Below, piece after piece: positions 1 through 9,627 of a DNA stretch of 64,000 nucleotides (its first letter is position 1; the number at the start of each line of letters is the position of its first letter). A model generated the notes under the pieces. It was not told the origin of the DNA. It did not search any database and saw only the letters and a program-made list of their open reading frames with translations. The stretch comes from an uncultured Flavobacteriaceae bacterium. GTDB lineage: Bacteria > Bacteroidota > Bacteroidia > Flavobacteriales > Flavobacteriaceae. The stretch spans positions 682,001 through 746,000 of the forward strand of contig CANMSH010000001.1 of the NCBI GenBank assembly GCA_947500525.1. The letters run 5' to 3'. Position numbers and translations under genes: made by a program.

Positions 1-512
1 AAGCAGCAGATACAGCATCTTTTAATTGCAACATTTTTGCCTCTTTAGCTGCAATAAGCCCCTCTAATTCATCAACACGTTTGGAGCGAGCATTTAAATC
101 ACCTTGTAATTTTTCTAAGCGACCACTTTCTTTAGCTAATTGAGATTCTTTCTCTTGTAATTGTAGTAATAATTCTCGATTTTGCTTTTCTTTCTCTGAT
201 AACTGACTTGCACTCATTTCAGATAACTCGTTATACTCTTGCTCAAGTTTAGTTTTCTTTGCATCAAGACGATCAACTTCTTCATTCAATTTGGTTCTAT
301 CTGATTCTAATTTATCGACTGCTAATTGTAAGGTTTTAGAGCTTTCTTCTAAAGCTTTCTTTTTGTCTATTAGATCTTGATTTTCACCAAATAAATCTGA
401 ATTATTGTCACGTAATTTGTTGTACTTATCTTCAAGTTCCGTATACACTTTCTTGGTCACACAAGAGGCAACTAAAGTTAAGGTAAGGATTACTAAAACT
501 ATTTTTCTCATA
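1..512 (-). CDS. OmpA-family coiled-coil lipoprotein, N-terminal part (runs off the window)
   Basis: About 170 codons are visible, from an ATG at 512 leftward to the window edge. The start MRKIVLVILTLTLVASC is a lipoprotein signal with lipobox VASC, followed by a long heptad-type coiled coil rich in Glu, Lys and Leu. In Flavobacteriia this arrangement usually precedes a C-terminal OmpA peptidoglycan-binding domain, which would lie outside the window, so the OmpA part is inferred from family layout and not seen. Expected location is the outer membrane, periplasmic side. Confidence 0.7.
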
Positions 513-608
513 ATTAAAATGATTAATTCTACATTCCTGCAAAAGCAGTATTAACAAAAGATATACTATAAGTAGTTCTTTAATCTATAATCTTTATGAT
601 TTAATTTA

Positions 609-1367
609 TTAGTCAATTTCAACTCCAACAGGGCAATGGTCAGAATGCCTAGCTTCGGGTAAAATATAGGCTCGTTTTAAACGATTTTCTAAAGGCGATG
701 ATGCCATACAGTAATCTAAACGCCATCCTTTATTATTATTTCTTGCATTAGCTCGGTAACTCCACCAGCTATAGTGATCAGGCTCTTTATTGAAATACCT
801 AAAAGTATCTATAAAACCACTATCAATAAACTTGCCAATCCATGCTCTTTCTACAGGTAAAAATCCAGAAACCCCTTTCATTTTCGGATTATGAATGTCA
901 ATTTCTTCATGACAAATGTTATAATCACCACAAATTATAAGGTTAGGAATTTCCTTTTTTAGTTTAGTAATATAGTCATGAAATTCATCCATATAATTTA
1001 GTTTGAAATTCAAACGATCGTCGTTTGTACCTGATGGTAAATACAAACTCATAACAGATACTGTGTCAAAATCTAAACGTAAATTCCGACCTTCAGCGTC
1101 CATATATTCAATGCCTGTGCCGTATTCTATATGATTGGGTTTTATTTTTGACAAGATGGCCACGCTACTGTACCCTTTTTTTTGAGCAGAAAACCAATAA
1201 TGATACGGGTAACCTGCCTCTTCGAATAAGGTTAAGTCAAGTTGGTCTTTATGAGCCTTCGTTTCTTGTATACAGATGACATCTGGATTTGCTCCTTGTA
1301 ACCAATCTAAGAACCCTTTTTTAATGGCGGCGCGAATACCATTAACGTTGTAAGAAAGTATTTTCAT
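609..1367 (-). CDS. xth: Exodeoxyribonuclease III / AP endonuclease
   Basis: 252 residues, the normal length for the ExoIII branch of the endonuclease/exonuclease/phosphatase fold. It would cut DNA 5' to abasic sites and degrade 3' ends in base-excision repair. Visible motifs are the N-terminal LSYNVNGIRA, metal-binding Glu in IQETK, the GDYN motif followed by HNPK near residue 150, and the C-terminal SDHCPVG containing the catalytic Asp-His. All catalytic positions appear intact. It is followed with no gap by a small membrane-protein gene and then the CoA-transferase pair on the same strand. Confidence 0.93.
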   Translation of the reverse strand: MKILSYNVNGIRAAIKKGFLDWLQGANPDVICIQETKAHKDQLDLTLFEEAGYPYHYWFSAQKKGYSSVAILSKIKPNHIEYGTGIEYMDAEGRNLRLDFDTVSVMSLYLPSGTNDDRLNFKLNYMDEFHDYITKLKKEIPNLIICGDYNICHEEIDIHNPKMKGVSGFLPVERAWIGKFIDSGFIDTFRYFNKEPDHYSWWSYRANARNNNKGWRLDYCMASSPLENRLKRAYILPEARHSDHCPVGVEID

Positions 1368-1589
1368 CTAATTTAAAATGATTGCTTTTTTAAGAAAAAC
1401 CCAAGTAATTTGAATTTTTTCTCCAGTTTGTGTTTGAATTCTTTTTTTTCTTGGGGATAATAATATGGCGATTCCGGCAGCTAAACCCGCATTTATTGCT
1501 ATATTTTCAAAAACAAAACTAAAAATTAAGTTTAATAGCAGGGTTATAATTAAAATAACGAAAAAAGGATTCTTTGCTAAATATATCAT
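1368..1589 (-). CDS. Small two-helix membrane protein, unknown
   Basis: 73 residues with two hydrophobic segments (about residues 8-28 and 30-45) followed by a basic tail containing PRKKR. I do not recognise a family. It is sandwiched without spacing: its ATG overlaps the stop of the upstream CoA-transferase B gene by one base (TAATG) and its stop abuts the exonuclease gene, so it is very likely co-transcribed and real despite its size. Confidence 0.6.
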   Translation of the reverse strand: MIYLAKNPFFVILIITLLLNLIFSFVFENIAINAGLAAGIAILLSPRKKRIQTQTGEKIQITWVFLKKAIILN

Positions 1590-2248
1590 TACATTTTCAT
1601 TTCAGGAATAGTACCATTCACCACCAATGTGCCAGCAGTTGCATTTTTTATATCTTCTACAGAAACACCTGGTGCTCTTTCTAACAAATGGAAGGCTCCA
1701 TTTTTAATTTCTAAAACGGCCAAATTTGTCACCACTTTTTTTACGCAACCAACCCCTGTTAAAGGTAAAGAGCATTTCTTTAAAAGTTTTGATTCTCCGC
1801 GTTTATTGGTATGCATCATGGCAACAATAATATTTTCTGCCGAGGCCACTAAATCCATGGCACCACCCATGCCTTTTACCATTTTTCCTGGAATTTTCCA
1901 GTTAGCGATATCGCCATTTTCGGCTACCTCCATGGCACCCAATACCGTCAATTGTACATGTTGACCTCGAATCATTGCAAAGCTCTTAGCTGAATCAAAA
2001 ATAGAACCTCCATCAAGCACCGTTACGGTTTGCTTTCCTGCATTAATCATGTCGGCATCCTCTTCTCCTTCAATTGGAAATTGTCCCATACCAAGTAATC
2101 CATTTTCACTTTGAAATTCTACGTCTATGCCTTTAGGGATATAGTTGGCAACTAAGGTTGGAATACCAATTCCTAAGTTAACATACCACCTATGTTTTAA
2201 TTCTTGGGCAATTCTTTGTGCTATTTCTTGTTTTGATAAACTCATCAT
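1589..2248 (-). CDS. scoB: 3-oxoacid CoA-transferase subunit B
   Basis: 219 residues. This is the beta subunit of succinyl-CoA:3-ketoacid CoA-transferase, which activates acetoacetate with CoA from succinyl-CoA. The N-terminal WYVNLGIGIPTLV and the SENGLLGMG motif are typical; the Glu of SENG is the family's catalytic residue that carries the glutamyl-CoA intermediate. It starts directly at the end of the alpha-subunit gene, as expected for an obligate heterodimer. A double Met start (MMSL) makes the exact start uncertain by one codon. Confidence 0.93.
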   Translation of the reverse strand: MMSLSKQEIAQRIAQELKHRWYVNLGIGIPTLVANYIPKGIDVEFQSENGLLGMGQFPIEGEEDADMINAGKQTVTVLDGGSIFDSAKSFAMIRGQHVQLTVLGAMEVAENGDIANWKIPGKMVKGMGGAMDLVASAENIIVAMMHTNKRGESKLLKKCSLPLTGVGCVKKVVTNLAVLEIKNGAFHLLERAPGVSVEDIKNATAGTLVVNGTIPEMKM

Positions 2249-2950
2249 CTAAGATTTAGGAGTTACTGTGCGTTGTTCTATACGCTTGACGTAATTCGCA
2301 CCCTTGAAAATACGTTGTACAAAAATACCAGGAGTGTGTATTTCATTCGGATCAAGTTCTCCAACAGGTAATAATTCTTCAACCTCGGCCACGGTAATCT
2401 TTCCAGCCATGGCCATCATTGGATTAAAGTTACGCGCTGTACCTTTAAAAATTAAGTTACCAGCCGTATCACCTTTCCAAGCTTTTACAAAGGCGAAATC
2501 GGGTTCAAAGGCATGTTCTAAAACATACATTTTACCGTTAAATTCCCTTGTTTCTTTGCCTTGAGCGACTTCCGTTCCATAACCTGCTGGGGTATAAAAA
2601 GCAGGTATGCCAGCACCCGTTGCTCTACAGCGTTCTGCTAAGGTTCCCTGAGGGATTAAGTCTACTTCAAGTTCTCCACTGAGCATCTGGCGTTCAAATT
2701 CATCATTTTCCCCAACATAAGAAGAAATCATTTTTTTTATTTGACGTTTTTGAAGTAATAATCCTAAACCAAAATCATCAACACCAGCATTGTTAGAAAT
2801 ACAGGTTAAATTGGTTATACCTAAATTTACTAACTGAGCGATGCTATTTTCTGGAATACCGCACAAACCAAAACCTCCCAACATAAAAGTCATTCCAGAC
2901 TGTACTCCTTCTAATGCTTCTTCTACATTTTGTACAACTTTGTTGATCAT
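2249..2950 (-). CDS. scoA: 3-oxoacid CoA-transferase subunit A
   Basis: 233 residues. This is the alpha subunit of the succinyl-CoA:acetoacetate CoA-transferase. Family signatures are the glycine-rich [14 protein letters not shown] near residue 20 and the [14 protein letters not shown] stretch. It is immediately upstream of scoB on the same strand with no spacer, forming a two-gene transcription unit that probably also carries the small membrane protein and exonuclease III behind it. Nothing unusual is seen in length or motifs. Confidence 0.93.
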   Translation of the reverse strand: MINKVVQNVEEALEGVQSGMTFMLGGFGLCGIPENSIAQLVNLGITNLTCISNNAGVDDFGLGLLLQKRQIKKMISSYVGENDEFERQMLSGELEVDLIPQGTLAERCRATGAGIPAFYTPAGYGTEVAQGKETREFNGKMYVLEHAFEPDFAFVKAWKGDTAGNLIFKGTARNFNPMMAMAGKITVAEVEELLPVGELDPNEIHTPGIFVQRIFKGANYVKRIEQRTVTPKS

Positions 2951-2962
2951 AATTAATTAGAT

Positions 2963-5275
2963 TTAAAATTCAACGACTCCGTTATCTGCATCTTCATCAC
3001 CTCCATTTTCTCCATTTTCTGGATTTTTATATTTACCGCAATCCAATTCTATTTTTAAATTTGAAGGTTTGTCAAATGGTTTATCACTTATATTTAAGGT
3101 TTTATCAGCATAGCATTTTTTCATGTACAGCGCCCAAATTGGCATAGCCATTGTGGCTCCTTGTCCTCGGCCTAAATCCGGAAAATGGGCAGCTCTATCT
3201 TCTGCGCCAACCCAAACTCCAGTTGTTAAATTAGGTACTAAGCCCATAAACCAACCATCAGATTGGTTTTGAGTAGTTCCTGTTTTACCAGCAATGGCAT
3301 TTGTAAATTTATATGGATAACCAGAAGAAATACTATCCGGAAATTTTTTGTAGGCTGTACGCAAATGTACGCCAGAGCCTCCTTTGGTAACCCCTTCAAG
3401 TAGGTTAATCACCGTATAGGCCGCTTCCTCACTTAATACTTCTTTCGTTTTCGGATTGAAATTTGTCAATACCGTACCATTTTTATCCTCAATACGTAAT
3501 ACCATGGTGGGTTCTACATACATCCCTTTATTTGAAAATGCGTTATAAGCACCTACCATTTCATACAATGTTAAATCAACACTGCCCAGCGCGATCGCAG
3601 GAGCTTCAATTATATCACTAGTGATGCCTAAGTTTTTAGCTAAGCGAACTACATTTTTAGGAGTCGTCATATCAATTAATTGGGCCGAGATCACATTAGT
3701 AGAATTTGCCAGCGCGTTTTTTATGGTTTTGGTGCCTCCATATTTTAAATCAGAATTATCTGGAGTCCAATCTTCTGGAAGCCCATATTTTCCTTTTGGA
3801 ATGGTGTAAGGAGTATTATTTAACTGATGACAAGGAGATAATCCCAGCTGATTAATTGCAGTAGCATATACAAAAGGTTTAAAGGTAGAACCTACCTGGC
3901 GAGCTCCTTGTTTTACATGATCATATTGAAAATGTTTATGGTTGATGCCACCTACCCAAGCTTTTACATGACCCGATTGCGGATCAGTAGATAAGACACC
4001 AGTGTGCATAAAATGTTTGTAATAAAGAATTGAATCTTTCGGCGTCATTATGGTATCAATTTCTCCTTTCCAAGAAAAAATTCTCATATCTGTTTTTTTA
4101 TCGAAAGAAGCTATAATATCTTTTTCTGATTTACCTGCCTTTTTCATTCGTTTCCAACGATTAGAGCGCTTCATGGCTGATTTTATATTGGACGCTATTT
4201 GGTTTTTATCCAAGTCATAAAAAGGAGCGGTTTTATTCTTTTCTTGACTTTTATAAAAAACACGTTGTAAATTAGACATATGTTCTCGCATTGCTTCTTC
4301 AGCATATTGTTGCATACGCGAGTCGAGTGTCACATGTATTTTTAATCCATCACGGTAAATATCAAAGGGAGTACCATCAGGTTTAGGATTGTCTTGAACC
4401 CAGTCTTTTAAAAAACCACGTAAATATTCTCTAAAATAGGTGGCCATTCCAAAACTGGTATCTTCAGGAGTAAAATTTAATTCAATTGGCAGTTTCTGAA
4501 GAGAATCTTTTTCTTTCATCGAGATCTTGCCATTCTTCTGTAATTGCATAAGCACCACATTTCGGCGCTGTAAAGATTTTGCCTTAGAAATTTCTCTTTG
4601 TGGATTGAATTGTCTTGGGTTTTTGAGCATTGCCACAAATACAGCAGCTTCTTGAATGTTTAAATCTTTAGGTTCTTTTCCGAAATAAATACGTGAAGCT
4701 GATCGAATACCAACGGCTCGAAAGAGAAATCCTTGTTTATTTAAATACATGGCAATAATCTCTTCTTTGGTATATTGTCTCTCAAGACGCGTAGCAATCA
4801 CCCATTCTTTAGTCTTTTGTAATACAATACGTTTGATAAAATTTCCAGAAGGTTTAACAGTAAATAATAATTTTGCTAATTGTTGCGTAATGGTACTAGC
4901 GCCACCGTCTCTTCCAAGTTTTGCAACTGCACGCGCGGTGCCATAAAAATCAATTCCAGAATGCTCATAAAATCTAACATCTTCTGTAGCTATCAAGGCA
5001 TCGATCAAATTTTGAGGAAGATCTTTATAGCCTATAGGCGTTCTATTTTCAATGGCATAGGTTCCAATGGTCTTACCGTCACTTGAAATTATTTCAGTCG
5101 CCAATAAACTTTTAGGATTTTCTAGTTCTTCAAAAGTTGGAAGTTTACCAAAAACACCCCATCCTGCAAGCAAAAACATGAGAGTTAAAAGCCCTATTCC
5201 ACCTAAAAAAATACGCCAAATCCATTTTGTTAGTTTTCTAAAAAGAGGATTCTGCTGAGTCACCTGTTTAGTCAT
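2963..5275 (-). CDS. Class A penicillin-binding protein 1A (bifunctional murein synthase)
   Basis: 770 residues. One transmembrane helix (about residues 18-42) anchors the protein. The glycosyltransferase family 51 domain follows, with ATEDVRFYEHSGID (catalytic Glu) and GASTITQQLAK. The transpeptidase domain carries the nucleophile motif STFK (in VGSTFKPF), the SxN motif STN and the KTG motif in AGKTGTTQN. The C-terminus is acidic and low complexity (GENGGDEDADNG). It would polymerise and cross-link peptidoglycan at the inner membrane. Its ATG overlaps the 3' end of gldH by 8 bases, so it belongs to the ricT-gldH-PBP unit. Confidence 0.95.
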   Translation of the reverse strand: MTKQVTQQNPLFRKLTKWIWRIFLGGIGLLTLMFLLAGWGVFGKLPTFEELENPKSLLATEIISSDGKTIGTYAIENRTPIGYKDLPQNLIDALIATEDVRFYEHSGIDFYGTARAVAKLGRDGGASTITQQLAKLLFTVKPSGNFIKRIVLQKTKEWVIATRLERQYTKEEIIAMYLNKQGFLFRAVGIRSASRIYFGKEPKDLNIQEAAVFVAMLKNPRQFNPQREISKAKSLQRRNVVLMQLQKNGKISMKEKDSLQKLPIELNFTPEDTSFGMATYFREYLRGFLKDWVQDNPKPDGTPFDIYRDGLKIHVTLDSRMQQYAEEAMREHMSNLQRVFYKSQEKNKTAPFYDLDKNQIASNIKSAMKRSNRWKRMKKAGKSEKDIIASFDKKTDMRIFSWKGEIDTIMTPKDSILYYKHFMHTGVLSTDPQSGHVKAWVGGINHKHFQYDHVKQGARQVGSTFKPFVYATAINQLGLSPCHQLNNTPYTIPKGKYGLPEDWTPDNSDLKYGGTKTIKNALANSTNVISAQLIDMTTPKNVVRLAKNLGITSDIIEAPAIALGSVDLTLYEMVGAYNAFSNKGMYVEPTMVLRIEDKNGTVLTNFNPKTKEVLSEEAAYTVINLLEGVTKGGSGVHLRTAYKKFPDSISSGYPYKFTNAIAGKTGTTQNQSDGWFMGLVPNLTTGVWVGAEDRAAHFPDLGRGQGATMAMPIWALYMKKCYADKTLNISDKPFDKPSNLKIELDCGKYKNPENGENGGDEDADNGVVEF

Positions 5276-5759
5276 TGTTTTTCATTTTTTCTATTCGTAA
5301 ACCAACATCTGTAATCCCTTCCAAATCTGTAATTCCTTCAACTGCCCCACTTTTACGCATTGCTTGTTGAATATTTATATTGTATTCTCCTGTAAGAGGA
5401 AAAATTACATTGGTTTTATATTCGAGTACATTTTCTTTTAAATCGGTGAACCCTTCTCCTAAAAATTTTCCTTTTGCATCGGTCATCTCATATTCGAGTG
5501 TATCGATGAAACTAGTATTGTTTGGAAAATTAATGTCTACAATGAGAAATAAATTACTGTATTGATAATCGTTGTTGTTCCTTAAGTTAATAAACAAATT
5601 ATTTCTTGAAATAGTATCTACAGGGTTGAATTTAAAGTTTACGATAGAATCTTTGTGCCAAATGCTATTGGGCATTGACTTATATGCGTCGAATGTAGCA
5701 GTATTGCCACACGAATAAAAAAGGATTACCACCAGTATACTAAAGAGAATCTTACGCAT
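5268..5759 (-). CDS. gldH: Gliding motility lipoprotein GldH
   Basis: 163 residues from the ATG at 5759. An upstream ATG exists (5831), but starting at 5759 places the lipoprotein signal MRKILFSILVVILFYSC at the N-terminus, which decides the start. The composition and the order (a ricT homologue upstream, PBP1A downstream) match GldH loci of gliding Flavobacteriia, where GldH is needed for surface movement together with the type IX secretion machinery. The short overlaps at both ends indicate translational coupling. The assignment rests on family recognition and synteny. Confidence 0.85.
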   Translation of the reverse strand: MRKILFSILVVILFYSCGNTATFDAYKSMPNSIWHKDSIVNFKFNPVDTISRNNLFINLRNNNDYQYSNLFLIVDINFPNNTSFIDTLEYEMTDAKGKFLGEGFTDLKENVLEYKTNVIFPLTGEYNINIQQAMRKSGAVEGITDLEGITDVGLRIEKMKNND

Positions 5760-6915
5760 TTTTTCGAGGTTTTTTTCGTCTATTATTTTTATTATTTCTC
5801 TTTTTTCTGCGTTGTTTTTTTGCTTTGTCAAAACGAGTTAAACTGTCTTGTCCAACAACATTGGCAAATACTTTCTCCTCTTTAGAACTTTCTAATTCGA
5901 AAGCAAAGTCTTCAAGACTTTGAACTTTCTTCTTACTTTTATTTAGAGAAATAATTTCATTCGCTCTTTCGGTGCTCAATTGATGCCATTGCATTGGATT
6001 ATCTTTATAAGCATACCAAATTAAACCTCTAAAAATATCCATCTTTTGAAAAACCCCTGTGCCTTTTTCTGTTTGAAGCCAAGTATCGGTATTGGGAAAT
6101 TTCTTTAAGGCATCCATGTATGAATCTAGTTCATAATTTAAACAACATTTCAATTTTCCACATTGACCAGCGAGTTTTTGAGGGTTTAAAGAAAGTTGTT
6201 GATATCTTGCGGAAGCGGTGCTTACCGATCGAAAATCGGTCAACCATGTAGAACAGCATAGTTCACGTCCGCAAGAGCCAATTCCTCCAAGTCGAGCAGC
6301 TTCCTGACGAAGCCCTACTTGTTTCATTTCAATACGAATTTTAAAAGTAGATGCGAGTTCTTTAATCAGTTCTCTAAAATCTACTCTTTCATCGGCTGTA
6401 TAATAAAACGTCGCTTTATTTCCATCTCCTTGAAATTCAACATCCGAAAGTTTCATTTGAAGTCCAAGACGAGAAATAATCAAGCGGGCATTACGTTGAA
6501 CTTCTTGTTCTTTATTACGTGAATTTTGCCAGATGTCAATATCTCTTTGTGACGCTTTCCGATAGATTTGTTTCACATCTTCACTATCAAATCCGATATG
6601 TTTTTTACGCATCTGAATTTTTACCAATTCACCAGTGAGAGAAATGGCTCCAATATCGTGACCGGGTGATGTTTCCACGGCCACCACATCACCAACGTTT
6701 ACTGATAAGTCTTTGGTGTTTTTGTAAAAATGTTTACGTCCGTTTTTAAAACGAACTTCTACAATATTAAATTTCGATTGTCCGGTAGGTAGCGTCATGT
6801 TTGAAAGCCAATCAAATACAGTCAGTTTATCGCAACTTCCTGTCCCACAGCTTCCATTACTTTTGCATCCCTTTGGAATACCGTTAGTATCTGTAGAGCA
6901 ACTATTACAGCTCAT
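5752..6915 (-). CDS. ricT: PSP1-domain protein of the RicT/YaaT family
   Basis: 387 residues. The N-terminal 30 residues are cysteine-rich (several CxxC and CSTDT-type spacings). A PSP1 domain follows (VGDVVAVETSPGHDIG through GIGSCGRELCCSTWL), with further conserved cysteines in QCGKLKCCLNYE, and a strongly basic tail ends the protein (KKQRRKKRNNKNNRRKK). In Bacillus RicT is part of an iron-sulfur complex that modulates RNase Y and mRNA maturation; its role in Bacteroidota is not known to me. The basic tail suggests RNA contact (inference). First gene of the gldH operon. Confidence 0.85.
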   Translation of the reverse strand: MSCNSCSTDTNGIPKGCKSNGSCGTGSCDKLTVFDWLSNMTLPTGQSKFNIVEVRFKNGRKHFYKNTKDLSVNVGDVVAVETSPGHDIGAISLTGELVKIQMRKKHIGFDSEDVKQIYRKASQRDIDIWQNSRNKEQEVQRNARLIISRLGLQMKLSDVEFQGDGNKATFYYTADERVDFRELIKELASTFKIRIEMKQVGLRQEAARLGGIGSCGRELCCSTWLTDFRSVSTASARYQQLSLNPQKLAGQCGKLKCCLNYELDSYMDALKKFPNTDTWLQTEKGTGVFQKMDIFRGLIWYAYKDNPMQWHQLSTERANEIISLNKSKKKVQSLEDFAFELESSKEEKVFANVVGQDSLTRFDKAKKQRRKKRNNKNNRRKKPRKNA

Positions 6916-7056
6916 ATATGTTATATTTTAAATCAAACGATACATACGTTTGATGTAAATTCGTAAATCCTTTATAATTGTGTAAATATAATTATTTTAA
7001 TCATAGCAATATTACAAGTAAATTTTAAAAATTTAGAAGCATTGCGATTGATATAG

Positions 7057-7064
7057 TATATTTG
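7057..7064 (+). promoter_or_regulatory. -7 promoter box for the M23 peptidase gene
   Basis: TATATTTG matches the Bacteroidota TAnnTTTG consensus exactly and lies 18 bases before the ATG at 7082. The start site would be only about 10 bases upstream of the start codon. No clear -33 TTTG at ideal spacing is seen. Confidence 0.55.
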
Positions 7065-7081
7065 TTCTTAGGTTTTATATT

Positions 7082-8461
7082 ATGAAAAAAATAGTTCTGT
7101 CAGTTTTTATTTTAATTTGTTTCAGTGGTTTTGCTCAAGAACAAGGTGAGACTTTCGGTGGTGAGTTTACGTTTAACCCTTCTGATTTACCCTGTATCAC
7201 GGCTGTTCAAAAAGCCGAAATTCAAGCCGAGTTATCAAAGAGTATCGCGCGATTATCCAAGCAACAAAAAATAGTGAAAGCAGATGCTAAGATTATCCAA
7301 CAATTCTCTTGGCCAGTAAGAAAATCATCTAGTTCTGATTTTAATGATTTTTGGGCAATATCAAATTTTGTGGATCATGATGCCACTTTTCCGGATAAGT
7401 TACGAGACTATACATGTTCAAACAGAACTTATGACACAGAAGGTGGCTATAATCATCGAGGATTAGATATTTATACATGGCCTTTTTCGTGGTTTCAAAT
7501 GGAGAACGATATGGCAGAAATTATTGCTCCTGCCGACGGTGTCATCGTATTAAAATCGGATGGAAAACCAGATAAGAGTTGTAGTTTTAACAATAGCCAA
7601 TGGAATGCAATTTACTTAAGACATGATGACGGGAGCGTTACATGGTTTGGTCATATGAAAAACGGAAGTTTGACCTCTAAAGTTGTAGGAGATAGAGTAG
7701 TTAGAGGTGAATTTTTAGGTGTCATAGGTAGTTCAGGAAATTCGACAGGGCCTCATTTACATTTTGAAGTTTATGATAGTTCAAATAATTTGATCGACCC
7801 ATATAGTGGAACTTGTAATAATATACCTACCTGGTGGGCAGATCAAAAAGAATACTATGAACCTAACATTAATGCATTGTTAACGCATTCTGCTCCTCCT
7901 GATTTTAATACCTGTCCGGCGACTGAAACAGTTAATATTAATGACGAGTTTGGATTAAATTCTCGAGTTTATCTAGCTTCTTATTTTAGAGATCAACAAT
8001 CTGGAACAACGGCTAACTACAGATTATATCGCCCTAACGGAACTGTTTTTAGCGCTTGGAATAGAAATTTTACAAATACTTGGAGTTCTTCTTATTGGTA
8101 CTGGTTTTTTGATAACTTAAATGATATTGGCGATTGGAGATTCGAAGTTACCTATCAAGGTCAAACTGAGAGTACAACTTTTAAGGTAGGAAATAGTACC
8201 TTGAGTGTTGAAGATCCTCAATTAGAAAAAGTGACAATTGGCCCGAATCCTTTTGATAACATCTTAATGCTGAACGGAATTTCTTTTGATTTAGATAATT
8301 ATGAGGTGCTTGTATTTAATAACTTAGGACAAACATTATATCAGAATACGAAATTATCTCCTGAAATGAACCTGTCCTCATTAGCAAAAGGAGTTTATTT
8401 TTTAAGAATACAGTCAAAAACAAACAGTGGCTCAAAAATTTTCCCAATAATCAAAAAATGA
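7082..8461 (+). CDS. Secreted M23 family metallopeptidase with T9SS sorting domain
   Basis: 459 residues. A signal peptide (MKKIVLSVFILICFSGFAQ) is followed by a LytM/M23 domain with the zinc motifs HxxxD in NHRGLD (about residue 120) and HxH in GPHLHFEVYD (about residue 235), so it should cleave peptidoglycan peptides. A beta-sandwich spacer leads to a C-terminal type A sorting domain (IGPNPFDN, VFNNLGQ, LAKGVYFLRI) for export and anchoring by the type IX system. It is followed by only 8 bases before holB. The sorting domain supports an organism with a working T9SS, in agreement with gldH nearby. Confidence 0.93.
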   Translation: MKKIVLSVFILICFSGFAQEQGETFGGEFTFNPSDLPCITAVQKAEIQAELSKSIARLSKQQKIVKADAKIIQQFSWPVRKSSSSDFNDFWAISNFVDHDATFPDKLRDYTCSNRTYDTEGGYNHRGLDIYTWPFSWFQMENDMAEIIAPADGVIVLKSDGKPDKSCSFNNSQWNAIYLRHDDGSVTWFGHMKNGSLTSKVVGDRVVRGEFLGVIGSSGNSTGPHLHFEVYDSSNNLIDPYSGTCNNIPTWWADQKEYYEPNINALLTHSAPPDFNTCPATETVNINDEFGLNSRVYLASYFRDQQSGTTANYRLYRPNGTVFSAWNRNFTNTWSSSYWYWFFDNLNDIGDWRFEVTYQGQTESTTFKVGNSTLSVEDPQLEKVTIGPNPFDNILMLNGISFDLDNYEVLVFNNLGQTLYQNTKLSPEMNLSSLAKGVYFLRIQSKTNSGSKIFPIIKK

Positions 8462-8469
8462 GTTGCTAA

Positions 8470-9627
8470 ATGCTTTTTAGAGATATCATCGGACAAGAAA
8501 AAGCGAAGACTCAATTGGTAAAATCTGTTGAGAACATGAGAATTCCTCATGCCCAGCTTTTTGTAACCCCCAAAGGTAGTGGCGCCTTGCCTTTGGCTAT
8601 TGCCTATGCCCAATATATTTTATGTCAGAATAGTGATGGAGAAAATATTACGGGGAAGGAAAGTTGTAATTTAAAATTTAGCAAGTTAATGCATCCAGAT
8701 ATGCATTTTGTATTTCCGGTAGCTGCAAACGCAACGGTAAAAAAACATCCCGTTAGTGATTTATTTTTAAGTGAATGGCGAGATTTTATAGCTAACAATC
8801 CTTATGGAGATCTCCTGGATTGGTATCAGCAATTAGGCATAGAGAATAAACAAGGTCAAATTGGTGTTGATGAGGCAGAATCGGTGGTAAAGAAATTGTC
8901 TCTCAAAGCTTATGAAGGTAATTTTAAAGTGATGTTAATTTGGATGGCTGAGAAATTGAATATCGCGGCATCAAATAAACTACTAAAACTTATAGAAGAA
9001 CCTCCAGAAAAGACTATTTTACTGCTCATAACTGAAAATGAAGATCAAATAATTAATACGATTTTATCTAGATGTCAAATTGTAAAGTTGTCACCGTTAA
9101 CAGAAAATGAGATAAAAACGGCCCTCATTGAAAGAGTACATCTTAGTGAAAACGAAGCTCTTAAGATAGCGCACCAAGCGGATGGAAATTGGAATAAAGC
9201 CCTTAAAATTGCGAATAATTCAAGTGGAGATGAACAGTATGAAGTTTGGTTTATAACTTGGATTCGCACTGCGTTTAAAGCAAAAGGCAATGCGGCAGTA
9301 ATTCAAGATTTGATTGGTTGGAGTGATACGATTGCGTCAGCGGGAAGAGAAGTGCAAAAAAGTTTTCTCAACTATTGCTTACAATTTTTTCGTCAGGCGT
9401 TGTTGAAGAATTATGCTGCAGATAGCTTGGTTTTTTTACAACCAAAATCGACGGGTTTTGACTTGGCCAAATTTGCGCCGTTTATTCATGGAGGTAACAT
9501 TGTAGAAATAAATAAAGAATTGAATGATGCCATTTACCATATTGAACGAAATGGTAATGCTAAAATTATTCTTTTGGATTTGTCAATAAAATTAACAAGA
9601 TTATTGCATCAAAAAGAAGCTGTTTAA
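8470..9627 (+). CDS. holB: DNA polymerase III subunit delta'
   Basis: 385 residues. AAA+ clamp-loader subunit of the replicative polymerase. It has the family opening FRDIIGQEKAKTQLVKSV, a degenerate nucleotide loop (TPKGSGALPLA) as expected for the non-hydrolysing delta' subunit, NKLLKLIEEPPEKTILLLITEN, and LSRCQIVKLSPLTENEI corresponding to the sensor region. Length is normal. Its 3' end overlaps the convergent hemolysin III gene by 4 bases. Confidence 0.92.
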   Translation: MLFRDIIGQEKAKTQLVKSVENMRIPHAQLFVTPKGSGALPLAIAYAQYILCQNSDGENITGKESCNLKFSKLMHPDMHFVFPVAANATVKKHPVSDLFLSEWRDFIANNPYGDLLDWYQQLGIENKQGQIGVDEAESVVKKLSLKAYEGNFKVMLIWMAEKLNIAASNKLLKLIEEPPEKTILLLITENEDQIINTILSRCQIVKLSPLTENEIKTALIERVHLSENEALKIAHQADGNWNKALKIANNSSGDEQYEVWFITWIRTAFKAKGNAAVIQDLIGWSDTIASAGREVQKSFLNYCLQFFRQALLKNYAADSLVFLQPKSTGFDLAKFAPFIHGGNIVEINKELNDAIYHIERNGNAKIILLDLSIKLTRLLHQKEAV